The notes below the pieces were generated by a model. It was not told the origin of the DNA, did not search any database, and was given only the letters and a program-made list of their open reading frames with translations. A program made the translations under genes and the position numbers. DNA of 34,526 nt, taken from positions 1-34,526 of the forward strand of contig CAXKVV010001449.1 in NCBI GenBank assembly GCA_964058805.1, written 5' to 3'. Below are positions 19,733 to 30,654 of the stretch, one piece after another; within the stretch, counting starts at the first letter, position 1, and every line of letters starts with the position of its first letter. Source of the stretch: Schoenoplectus triqueter. Its lineage: Eukaryota > Streptophyta > Magnoliopsida > Poales > Cyperaceae.

Positions 19733-22700
19733 ATGAAATCGGCTGCCACTGATCGTTCAAGCAGTTCCTCTGGCCGACCCCACAACAATGGAAGGCGCAA
19801 CTCACATCTGGAGGGATCTACTGTCTCTGACAAACCAAGACACGGCATTAGGACTCCTTCAGTGCCGGCAGTGCCTTTGAGAAAGCAACATCAGCTGGAG
19901 ATAGGGGTCCAGAACAAGAATGAGGAAATAGATGGGGCCAACTCTGACACTGACAGCACACCGTCATTTGGGTCAGACCTATACAAGGATGAGGATGACA
20001 AGGCACAGCTGGAGAAGATGTCAGAGTTGGAAAGGGAGATGATTCTGGCAGAGAGGAGCACTCGCCGTGATGACTACCACCTCAAGAAGATGGTGAAGTC
20101 CAGAGAAGAGCAAACCAAGTTGCCAAAGGGAGGCAGCAGCAGAATCAGCTGGGGGGCCCGCATGCAGAAAGACATCTCACCTCTTCCGTTAATGGTGGCT
20201 GCGAGGGTGAGTGCTGAAAGGACATCCAAGAGGGGCATTGAGAAATCGGCAGCAGCACGAAGTGCTCTTGACGAGTTACGGGCCCATCGCATGCACCAGC
20301 AAGATTCTCAGGGGTATCACAACCGCTTCAAGAACCTTTTTGCAGATGGCTTCTCCAGCCCTGACAGGTCATTTTTTGTCATATAATTTGATTAATTGTG
20401 CATTTACTTTTTTGTCAAATAAGTAAGGTAGGTTGAAATATTGGAATGGTGCAAGTCTTTTCTCTACATGGACATAGAATTCAGATTGTGAGTGTAGGTG
20501 CTTCTTGATATTAAGTTTGTTGGCAATTTATCATTATCAAACACTGTAAAAAAAATACTGATAAATGCTGCAGGACATGTTAAAGTCTTTGCGAGAGTAC
20601 ATCTTTATTTAATTCCACTATATTTCATTTAAAAAGAATTCTATAGTGTAAATAGAACACATACCACCATTAGCCAACTGCAAAATTTTATCAAAATTCT
20701 CTTTCAAAATGTTTTTTTTTTTCTTCTGTTGTTTTATGAAGATGCATGATGTTCAATCCACACCCAGTGTATCTAAATATTGTTAACTTTGATTAGGTAT
20801 TTTGCAAGATTTTTGACACGTGTCCCACTGACCTGTAAAACATTAATCCCTTTTCCTAATCCTATGAATTATGTATACCAAATTAAATACCCTTCCCTCA
20901 AGCCTCCTTTCCTAATTTTTGCTTTTCTCATTTACAAAAACCCGAAACCTGTTCCGTCTCCGCCGCCAACTTTGACATTACAAGGCTAATATAATCACTC
21001 ATAAAGGAGAAAAAACAAAGATGGAAACAAATCAAGATGAACAGATTGATAGCGTGATTGTGCAGGACAATGGGTATTTGGAATATGATATGATAGTTCT
21101 GAGGTATTGCATGTGAGCCGTCAATTCCAATTTTTGAAACTAAAATCAGGGCATTTTTCTGACTTGACAGGTCACCTCCCGTGGCTTTTCGCCGTGAAAC
21201 AATCCCCCCAAATGAAGGTGCAATGAGTGATGCTGATGAACGAAAAGATGAAGAATTTCCTGAAGATTCACCATTGCAGAACATAGAACCTCTCCAATTC
21301 GAAGATATCAGGGATGTCACAATCCCCAGATCTAGGCTCCTGAAGTGGTTCATGGAACCATTCTTTGAGGATCTCTTGCCAGGTTGCTTCATAAGAATCC
21401 CGATATACCAGCACAAAGATGGCAGTCGCAAATACCGGCTATATATGGTGAAGAGCGTCGATGCAAATGACCCAACTAAGACATACAATTTTGAAAACTA
21501 TGCGACACACAAGTATCTGATCCTTGTCACCCATACCAGGATGTCTGATGACATGTGCAAGATGACTGAGGCTTCTGACTCTTCCCCGCTTGAGAAAGAG
21601 TTCCAAGAGTGGCTTCAGGTAACAGCACACTCACAGTGTAATCTGTTTAATCCATATTGAGATAATTCTTGATTCAGTCTGAAAACTTACCAAATTAGCA
21701 TATCGTATAAATAAAGTTAACAACATTGCTTGCTACTGTTCTTACAATAGTACTAGGAGTAGAGGTGACAATCGGGCGGGTCGGATCAGTTTGACTTTCT
21801 GAAAGAAATCAGGTCAGGCAGGGTTGAGTCAATTTACATATTGTGTTTTTTCAGATCTTTGATAGATTTTTCGATTGGATTGAATGTCATTTGATCTCGG
21901 ATCGGGTTAGATCGGGTTCAGATCGGGTCGAATCAGTTTGACTTTTTTAAAAAATCAGGTCGGATCGGATTTAGACAGGTCAGGTCGGATTCTGCCACCT
22001 CTAACTAAGAGTGTATCTTAGTAAATCAACAGCATGATATAGTTCCACTCCCCCCCCCCCCAACCACCACCACCAACATTGATCCTATCACATACAGGTT
22101 TGATGCTTTCGTGTCATTTTATTTTGTTAGATTATTTCATGTTGAAGTGAAGCCTTATTTATAGGCTGAAATAAGAACAGAATTAATGCTCAAAGCCTGA
22201 AATTATGCTATTTTATAGTCTATAATTGCGCATTACAAAAATTAACAATTTGAATTATATAATTTGGTTTCAATTTGAAATTGCTTGGTAAATGTTCAGC
22301 TGGCTGAGAGTAACGGCTTGCAAGTACCATCCCGTACAGAGGTGATGGAGAAGAAAAATGAAATTCACAAGGCTCTGAGCTTTGTGTACTCAGCTGAAAC
22401 AGTGAAGCAGCTTATCCAGGAGAAAAAGTCATCTTCACTTAGGCCAGCAAATGTGGCAGTAGAGAAGGGTCGTCTGAGAAATGAGCTGGTGGTTGCTAGG
22501 GCCCGCAACGACGAGGGAGAAGCTGATCGCATCCTCATCTGTCTGAAGCATCTGGAGCAGGTAAACCCCAGTTTACAACTCATTTGCACTAATAATGCAC
22601 GCATGCATCATGCTTCACTTCATATTAGAAAACAGAACAGTGAATCACCTTTCACTTCAGCAGGATTACACTTTTTCTGATTTCTTATTGAAGTGCATCT

Positions 22701-24352
22701 GAAATTCTTATTTCAACTAGAATACATAGGTTTAAAACATATTAGTGAAAAGAATTTTTTAAGAACAAAGTTGGAGTTACATTTAGTACGGTTTAAATTG
22801 TTCAAATTGTCTGGGTAATTTGCAGAAGTTCAAAGTGCATCATATTAAATTTCCAATGTTTAGCTGAACACAAACTAACGATGAGTGTACAGTGATTGAT
22901 CAACAAATGATCGACTTAGTCCAACAAAATTGCAGAATAGAAGATGAGATTGCACTCAGAATCATCAATTAGGTTGGTGTTGCACTCCCGGACCACCAAT
23001 GCTATTTTAATGACTAGTATGTTAGCGATCCTTTATAAGTAAATTTACTGGATTTAACAAGCTCAAGTCAAATATGCAGTATTAACAAGCTGAATTTACT
23101 TGCATGGTCTTTTGCTTAACGAAGAAATTTTGCTTCTAGTAGGCTAATAATAGAGTGATTTGATTCATGTAATTTTCTTTACCAGCACATTTGTTTCTTA
23201 GAGATATAACCTAATTTAGTAAGACTGTTATCCAACTTCAGCGAAACAACATCTCTGTTTTGGTTTCTGTCCGTTATTGTTCTGTGTTTCCCTATCTGGC
23301 AAAGCCATTAGTATGGTAGTTAATAGCTTGGTAAATAGATTTATAATCTGAATATTTCAGGCCTTTTATATGGACTTTTTTTTTCTTGCTAAATTTCTTC
23401 AAATGAAAAGCCCAATTGCAAATAAACTCGGTTCAACTATCCTTCTGAAATCAGCAGAACTCCAATTTGCTCTGGTTCTGATCATAATATAATTTATTTA
23501 TTAGCACCAAAAATAATTTCAATTTTTTCATTGCAGAGTTAAACCTAAAAAGTTATAATTAAACTTCTGAAATAATTCTTTTCAAGCTAAAAACATCCAA
23601 ATAGAAAATAAATGCAAAAATGTTTGGAAGATCCATTCGTTGAATATTCTTTTTCTAGGAAAGTTATAAGAGGAGAACTTTACTCAAAAAAAAAGAGAAT
23701 CAGAAAAGTACCCAAGCTTGGTTGTCCTTGTTTTTGCAAGCAAAATTCAGTAGAAATTTTTAGGTCACTGTATTTTGGTGTGTAATATAAACTTTGTGAT
23801 AAAATGGATCAGATCCAGGCAAATGATGCAGCCTCAAAGGCTGCCAGGCTGGTGGAGATTAATCGGCGCAACCGTTCTGAGAATTTCAAGAATGCATCAG
23901 AGCTGAAGCCAGTAAACACTGAACTGAAGGCCGGAGATGCTGGGCATGACCCATTCTCTCGCCGTTGGACCAGGCCCACAAAGTCTCACTTCCAAACGCC
24001 AGTGGTTGAGAGGTCGAGTTCCCGTGGCAATGCTGTTGCAGCTGCTGAAGAAGGAGACAAGAAGGGAGCAGAGGAGGCAGTGTCTGAGAAGGGGAAGCTG
24101 GTTGGTACAAAGGCGCCGGCGGATGCAAGTGCGTCGCTGTATGAGCTGCATAACTTTGAGGTGAAGGTTGACCTGTCAAAGATGCTCAGTCTGGGAAGCA
24201 CTCCAGAAGAGCGCGTCTTCCGGGGAAACCTGCTCAGGAGGCAGAGGCAGGAGAGAACCATCGGCGGCCGCAAGGTGCCTGACACTGACAACAACAGCCA
24301 CCCCTTTGCTATCTCTATAGAGGAGTACAAGAGGCGCCGTGGAATGAAGTGA
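19733..24352 (+). CDS. VIP5: RTF1/VIP5 homologue, Paf1 complex, Plus-3 domain
   Basis: Subunit of the Paf1 complex, which travels with RNA polymerase II and promotes H2B ubiquitination and H3K4 methylation; in Arabidopsis VIP5 is needed for FLC expression. Nuclear. Exons by splice sites and frame: 19733-20367, 21171-21618, 22300-22560, 23813-24352, giving 627 aa (Arabidopsis VIP5 is of similar size). Residues 70-110 carry the acidic FGSDLYKDEDDKAQLEKMSE segment leading to the histone-modification region. The Plus-3 domain spans about 253-361 (FEDIRDVTIPRSRLLKWFME, GCFIRIPI, YRLYMVKSVDAND, THKYLILV). Then VYSAETVKQLIQEKK (390-404) and the conserved KAGDAGHDPFSRRWTR (487-502); the C-terminus is EYKRRRGMK. 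The usual plant N-terminus (a DLENLLLEAAGRT-like segment) is missing, and no exon for it was found upstream. Exon 4 could start at 23813 or 23819 (tandem CAG acceptors, both in frame). Confidence 0.92.
21760..22003. mobile_element. hAT-like MITE in RTF1 intron 2, 244 bp
   Basis: Ends are inverted repeats TAGAGGTGACA and TAGAGGTGGCA (on the complement). It is flanked by 8-bp direct repeats ACTAGGAG (21752-21759) and ACTAAGAG (22004-22011), one mismatch. Internal repeats of the CAGGTCGGATCGG type are typical of plant hAT MITEs. It sits in the intron without disturbing splice sites. It shares the GGGTC/GGATCGG style, but not the tips, of the element at 2776-3424. Confidence 0.85.
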
Positions 24353-24764
24353 AAAGACAGACATGCGATGGTGTGGGTGTGTGGGAGAGGGGGAGGGACA
24401 GAGACAGAGAAAGAGATAGAGAATGATGTGTGTGTGTGTGACTGCAAGTGCTAGTGTAGTGTGTGCTTGAGCATGAGACTGTTTGCATTGCGCTCTGCCT
24501 GCTAGAATGGTGCGTGGGTTCAAATATGGGCCCAAATCAGGCAACTGTGACCTGTGAGCTGAAGTTATACATCTAACTAGCGGCATCTGTGCTGCAACCT
24601 GCAACTGCAAGTATGGTCAAGTATATGCCATGCTATGAACCTTCATGGCATGATTGGGTACATATATACCATTTCATGAACTTGCATATATAATTGCTTC
24701 TATATACACATACACAGAGGTTGACTAATATGATTTTTTTTTTCATATTAATTAATATATATAG
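24353..24764. other. RTF1 3' UTR and downstream flank
   Basis: A GA/GT-rich stretch follows the stop codon, including (GT)n near 24426-24440, then ordinary AT-rich flank. No gene seen before the palindromic cluster begins. Confidence 0.5.
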
Positions 24765-25168
24765 AGAGTTTGTCTAACATGCTTCTTTAAACATTTCAAC
24801 TCAAAATGTTAATGAGTTAAATTTTAGTTTTTCATATTCAAAATTTTAATTTAAGTAGCTTAATAAAATATTTATATCATTATTTTGTAGAATACTATTT
24901 TTATCGTATTTAGAGTTAGTTTACTATGCTTAATGATTTTTAGAAAATAAGCTCTTTTGACATACAAATTTTATTTTTTCTATTATTTCAAGGCTATCTT
25001 TCAAAAATCATCAAGTATAGTAAAGTAATTCTAAACATGATAAAAATTAGTATTCTATAAGATTATGATATAGACATTGAGCTACTTAAATTAAAATTTC
25101 AAGCATGAAAAATTAAAATTTAATTTGTTAACATTTCGGTTGAATTGTTAATAGAAGCACGCTAGACT
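24765..25168. mobile_element. Family E palindromic element E2
   Basis: Left tip GAGTTTGTCTAACATGCTTC; right tip, on the complement, AGTCTAGCGTGCTTCTATTA. The arms pair through TTAATTTAAGTAGCT / AGCTACTTAAATTAA and GATTTTTAGAAAATAAGC / its complement. The GAAACGCTACC box of E3 has decayed to AACATTTCAAC. Lies about 0.4 kb downstream of the RTF1 stop. Confidence 0.72.
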
Positions 25169-25206
25169 ATATATATATATATTTATATTTATATATATAT
25201 ATATAT

Positions 25207-25571
25207 ACTATGGTGTTTCGCGTTGGTATCTTGAATTTAAAAGTTCAAACAGTCGATCAAAACCGTTGAACATGATCTTCATATTAAAATATTTCGGAGT
25301 TTAAATTTTATATTTTTTTAATTTTTTGCTATTTTTTTAAATGGATGAAAAATCACTAGTATTGGATAGTGTAGAAATCATTAGCTCAACAAACTTTGTA
25401 CTCATCTAAAAAATAGTATATTTCAAAAAAAAATATATAAAATTTGATCTCTAAATATATTTCAATATAAAGATCAAGTTCAATGGTTTAGATTGTCGTT
25501 TGGACTTTCAAATTCTAAAAATGGATGCGAAAAATGGAGAATTTTGTACACGAAGCACTATAGCCTCACTC
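25207..25571. mobile_element. Family A palindromic element A3
   Basis: The left tip CTATGGTGTTTCGCG is joined directly to GGTATCTTGAATTTAAAAG, so about 25 bp of the usual left end (including one half of the subterminal palindrome) are missing. The right arm runs through AAAATTTGATCTCTAAATAT to GAAGCACTATAGCCTCACTC. (TA)n precedes it at 25169-25206. Confidence 0.78.
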
Positions 25572-25875
25572 ATATAGAACAAAATGGTGATTAGAGGTTT
25601 CTATGAGGACTAGAAACAAAATTTTAAAAGAGATTTCTGTTAGTTGTCGTCACTTTGCACGGAGGGAGAAAAATGGTGATGAGGCAGCCAATTAATATAT
25701 ATATTACCTTCAGAGAAGGAAACCGTTTTCTCATTACAGGCGGTCCTCTCGATGAACTCTCAAGTATATAGCTAATTGGATTCACATTTACCTTAATTAA
25801 TTTGTAGTCTCTCCACATATATATCTATTTTGTAGTCTCTCTATATATATATACAGAGAGAGTGTGTTTGTGTGT
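25572..25875. other. Spacer between elements A3 and C2
   Basis: About 300 bp with several short TA tracts. No gene or recognisable element; possibly remaining host sequence that received the insertions. Confidence 0.45.
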
Positions 25876-26259
25876 TAGGTTATGGTGCTATACATAGTAC
25901 AGACCGCTTCCATGTTATGGATTGATTCTTCGTTATCAAAGTATAAATGGTCGATTCAACCATATAAAATGATTTTCATATAAACATCTAGACTTAGATC
26001 AAATTTTATATTTTTTAGAATTTTTTATTATTTTCTAAGATAGTTAGAAAATCACTTGATTTAGTTATCATGAGCCATTAAAAAAATAATTTTCTAATTA
26101 TCTTAAAAAATAGTATTTTTTTTAAATATTAAATTTTGTCTACATCTAGATATTCATATGAAAATTATTTCGTACGGTTAGATCGATCATTTGCACTTTG
26201 ATAACGAAGAATCGATCCATATCATGTGAACGATCCATGCTATGCATAACACCATATCT
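25876..26259. mobile_element. Family C palindromic element C2
   Basis: Left tip GGTTATGGTGCTATACATAG; right tip, on the complement, GATATGGTGTTATGCATAGC. The arms share TCGTTATCAAAGTATAAATGG / its complement and the CATATGAAAAT-type blocks with C1. (TA)n and (GA)n flank the right side (26262-26305). Confidence 0.76.
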
Positions 26260-26261
26260 CA

Positions 26262-26303
<42 letters not shown>

Positions 26304-26312
<9 letters not shown>

Positions 26313-26690
26313 CTATTGTGTTTTCGGTAACACTTCGGCCGAAACGCTACCAATTCAAATTTTAATTTCTCATGGTAGAAATTTTAATTTAAGTATCTCA
26401 ATAAAATTTTTATATCATAATCTCGTAGAATATAAAATTTTATCGTGTTTGGAGTTAATTTACTATGGTTAATGATTTTTGAAAAAAGCATGAAAATAAT
26501 AAAAATTGAAATAAAATTTATATGTCAAAAAAGTTTATTTTTTAAAAATCATTAAGTATAACAAACTAACTTCAAAAATAATAAAAATTCATATTATATA
26601 AGATTATGATATAAAAATTTTATTGAGCTACTTAAATTGAAAATTCGAGTATAAAAAATTAAAATTTGAACTGGTAGCGTTTCGGTCGAA
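26304..26690. mobile_element. Family E palindromic element E3, right tip missing
   Basis: The left end has GAGTTTGTCTATTGTGTTTTCG, then the small palindrome TTCGGCCGAA and AACGCTACCAATTCAAAT. The right arm mirrors it (ATTTGAACTGGTAGCGTTTCGG) but stops at about 26690, where left-truncated element A4 begins. Both partners lost their outer tips at the junction. Confidence 0.75.
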
Positions 26691-27990
26691 GTTCCGTATC
26701 TTGAATTTGAAAGTTCAAACGGCCGATCCAAACTATTGAACATCATGTTCATATTGAAATATCTTTGGAGATCAAATTTTATATTTTTTTGAAAATTTTT
26801 ACTATTTTATAAATGGGTACAAATTATGCTGATCTAATGATTTCTGCACCATCCAGTGCAGTCAGAGGAGCAAAAAGCACTCGCTTAAGCGCAAAGGCGA
26901 GGCACAAAATAATTTTCACTTTTTTGGGTTGAGAGACGGGCACAGTTACAAAAGTGCGCGCTTTTATGCGCAAAAAGCGAGAGGCGCAAGGAGGCGCGTG
27001 CCTGATGAATTTTTTTACATCCAAGTTTTATTTATTATAAAATTTAAATTTAATATGACTTTAAAATATTTAGACTTTTTGATTTAAAATTTTATATGTC
27101 TTTAAAATGTAATTTTGATGAAATGCTAATAGAGTTGACAATAAAATAAAGAAATATGAAAAATAAAAATAAATAACATTAAAAATCCTATCATATCTTG
27201 TTATAAATACTATATACCCTTTTAGATTAAAAGTTTCTAAACTATCATAATATATAATGTAAAAAATAAAAGTTAAATAATTAATTAATAATCAAATCTA
27301 TTATTATAACATGTAAATAAACTAACTTTACTTTATTTAGAAATTTGATGAGATTATGAGTAATATTGTATATGTGTACATATTTTATTATTATTTTGTA
27401 TATCGTCAATATATTTATATTTTATAACAGTTGCAGTGAAACATAATCAAAGTTTAGTTAAGTTCTATTAAGATTTTGATATTAAGTATTTGGAATATTA
27501 AATTACAATGTCAACTTTTAATTGTATATTTTTATTTTATTTGAAATGAAATTCAAGTATTTTATTTATATTTTTGTATTCTAAGATATTATATATTATT
27601 TAAAAATAAAAAATAAAGTTAATGATAATGCATTTCTATATCAAATTTATTTTTATCAACCATTTCATTACATTAATTATATCAAATATAATTATGTGCC
27701 TCAGATTACTCAGGCGCGCGCTTTTTTGTGCGCTTTGCGCCTCAAGCAATGTCAACCATTTATGCCTTAACTGCGTCTTTCGCCTCTAACTACTTTGGCA
27801 TCATCCAAAACTAGCAATTTTGTACCCATCTAAAAATAGCAAAATTTTTAAAAATATATAAATTTTGATCTCCAAAGATAGTTCAATATTAAGATCACAT
27901 TCAACGATTAATTGGATGTTTGAACTTTCAAATTCGAGATACAAACGCGAAGCACGAGAGATTTTGTATTTCGCGAAACACCATAGCCTC
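26691..27990. mobile_element. Family A palindromic element A4, split by element G
   Basis: The left arm (26691-26856) starts inside the element at CCGTATCTTGAATTTG and reaches TTTCTGCACCATCCA. The right arm resumes at 27808 with AAACTAGCAATTTTGTACCC and runs to the tip CGCGAAACACCATAGCCTC. Joining the two across one copy of the duplicated site gives the same centre sequence as in A1 (about 1216-1250), so A1 serves as the empty-site reference. Confidence 0.85.
26857..27798. mobile_element. MULE-like non-autonomous element G, copy 2 (in A4)
   Basis: 942 bp, homologous throughout to copy 1 at 13487-14411. Left end GTGCAGTCAGAGGAGCAAAA; right end, on the complement, CCAAAGTAGTTAGAGGCGAA. Flanked by CACCATCCA (26848-26856) and CATCATCCA (27799-27807), 8 of 9 identical. 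Subterminal GCGC and CGCTTAAGCGC words, AT-rich centre, no transposase. The target duplication length and the nested position in a Family A element support a Mutator-like mechanism; superfamily assignment is inference. Confidence 0.83.
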
Positions 27991-28010
27991 TTCGAGAGAG
28001 AGAGAGATAT

Positions 28011-30654
28011 GTTATGGTGAGTCATGAAGTATTTTTTTTGCTTCAGCATCTGAGCCATCCGATCTAAATCTTGATCAAGTCGCTGATGAAGCTAAATTTT
28101 TAATTCTCCTGAGTGCTAGTGGAGTCCTCCAGTACCGCCCTTTTATCTTTTCCCCTACTCTCCAGATCTCTCTTTCTTTGAGCATTTAAATTTCGAAAAT
28201 TAGAGGCGAGGAGGAGACCTAAACCTAGCACCTTTCTCTCAAGTTCGCACTAACTTTCAATAGAACCGTAGCACCTTTCTCTCAAGTTCGCACTGAAACC
28301 GGTCTCAAGCTCTGCACTCAAACGAGATCTTTTTCTTTCCCTTCTAGGCTCCAACATGTCCACTGGTTCAGGTCTGCATGTCGTGTGTCTTTTTCTTTGA
28401 CTCTAACTTAGGTTCGGGTCTGAGTCACACTCCTAGGTTTTTGTGCTTCTGAGGTTCCTTGGAACAACGTTAGTAGATGTAATTTGGCTTTCATTAGACA
28501 ATATTGTGTTATTTTCATGCATTTCTACTTATTCGTATTCTGACAAAGGCCACTCAGTTCCACAACCAGGACAAGCTCTCGAGCCTTGTTTGATGCATTT
28601 AAGAATAATGAAATCAAGTTATCTTGCCAATTTCTATTTATTGAGTATTAGACCAGCTATGTGTAGTACTTGAAGAATTCAGTTTTCATGAAAATATGAT
28701 AAAAAAAGAAGGATGTTGAAGAAACCAGCCTCTGAGATGAAAGAAGGATCTGATTCCAAGTCTGATCTGGTTAGAGATGTATTTGAACCTGTATTTGTCA
28801 AGTTCATGTGAACTTGAAGATTTATTTGAACCTATATTTATATTTAGAACAACTATTAATCAATATATTAATTAGCAAGTAAATCAGCAGTATGAAATTA
28901 GAACAACATTTCACTTTTTTTTCTTTGAAATTAGCTATATGAATGATTGTTATTTGGGTATCAGCTTCTAAGAAAATCGGTATAATTAGAAGACTTTGGG
29001 TATTAACATTTACATTGAAAATATTGAGTTTTCTATTTAACCTGAGACCTTGAAACATAGCCAAGTAAAAAAAAGAAATAGGAAGACTTAGTTAGGCCAG
29101 ACACATCATACAAGTAAAAAAATAAATTGTCTTTTTGAAATACATCAACCCATATCATAGATTAATTAAACATCCAACTAATCACTTAAACTTGCTAATT
29201 TCACATCAAGTCACAAAGGCTTCTCTGTACTAAGTGAAAATTCGTTATTTCATTCTCTGCCTTGTCACTTGAGCCATGAGTTCAATAATTTTTTTACTAG
29301 TTATGAGCTATAAAATACTGATAAATACTCTAAATTAAGTACATATTGTCAAGGTAATTCATTAACCAGACACTAAATGTCTTATTTAACTTCACAAAAG
29401 AAAAGAAATACAAATAAAAGTGCATAACTGCTTTATCAGAATTTGTATTACTCCATTGACTCTTTCAAACAGCTGTTGCAATTACTCTTTCATATAGCTG
29501 TTCCAACATAATTGCATTCTTACATGCAATTCTAATAAATCCATTAATTCTAATATACATTCAATTACTAAATCTATTCCGAATACAAATTCAAATACTA
29601 AATTTGTTCCAAATATAAATATATTAGAGCAGTAGAAGTTCCATACAATTCTTGATTTTTCATTGTTTGTTGCTCACTCTTTAACTAAATCTTTGCATCA
29701 TTGCTTGATATTTCATATTTGTTGCTCACTCTTTCTTCTTCTCCGACAAATATGTTTGGACTAGAAAAAAGAAAGAATAAATGAGATAGTCAGAGCTTAG
29801 TCCCAAGTGTTTGTTTGATAAGGCACCGATTTGATCAACCTACCAAAGCAGATTATTTAGTCCCAATTTGAATAATATTTTTCTAATTAACTATTGAGCA
29901 AGGATTTGATCAACCGACCATGGAGTTTAAGCATTCACCAAGTTAGTTGACTGTTCAGTACAACTTTTTAGGCTTTGGGTTTCATACAACAACTTATAAG
30001 TCACACTCACATGTTTACCATAAGACATTATTCTAGCTCTACGATGCCTTCTTCTAACTGCATAGTTCAGATATAATAATTTTCTCATTAATCAGGTAAG
30101 ACACATAAGGCTACAATTTTGTTAATTTTCATGTTGCTTGGTTCTGAACAAAACAAATAGGATATGTTAGTCCTAATTTGTACAAAATAAAATTTTAGCA
30201 AAAAAAATTACACACCCATCAAGATCACAAATGTAGACAGATGAAGTAGAAATCGCAAAAGATAAGTCACCAAGGTGTAGTGCAAATCGTAAGAGATTGT
30301 TGGAGTACAAATCACATGGCAGGCCTCCAGCGCCGCTAGGACATGGATCAGGAGATAGAGGGAAGCGGAAAGAAAGAGGATGGTAGGCCTCACATATCCG
30401 CATTCAGGGTAAGGCTGGGCATGAGGTTAGGTTTTGCTCTCTTCGCATCCCCTTTCTAATTTTTCTATTTTTGATTTTAAATTGGTTCTAGGAGAGAGAA
30501 TGGTCGGGAGTGAAAAAAGGTGTCGAAAGGTTCAACTGGATGTCTCCAGTAACGCGATGGAAAATTAAAAAGTCGTTGATCAAGCGCCTCATCAACATTC
30601 AGATCGGACGGCTCAGATGCTGAAGCAAAAAAAAATCTCATAACTCATCATAGC
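28011..30654. mobile_element. Large element F with long terminal inverted repeats, 2.6 kb
   Basis: The two ends are long inverted repeats. The left starts GTTATGGTGAGTCATGAAG and continues through GCTTCAGCATCTGAGCCATC; the right, on the complement, starts GCTATGATGAGTTATGAGA and continues through GCTTCAGCATCTGAGCCGTC. Similarity extends about 100 bp clearly and weakly to about 170 bp. Both outer sides abut TA/GA tracts. The interior has no recognisable transposase. Near the left end is a gene-like stretch (CT-rich leader, then ATGTCCACTGG at about 28356) and a 26-bp unit duplicated at 28226 and 28269. Possibly a MULE-type carrier of captured gene sequence, but this is unproven. Confidence 0.75.

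Noticed and set aside
20928..21488. Minus-strand frame of 186 aa across RTF1 intron 1 and exon 2
   Set aside because: It spans an intron-exon boundary of the plus-strand gene and contains no recognisable domain.
23886..24610. Minus-strand open frames of 84-153 aa opposite RTF1 exon 4
   Set aside because: GC-rich exon sequence opens antisense frames by chance; the plus strand encodes the recognisable RTF1 C-terminus.
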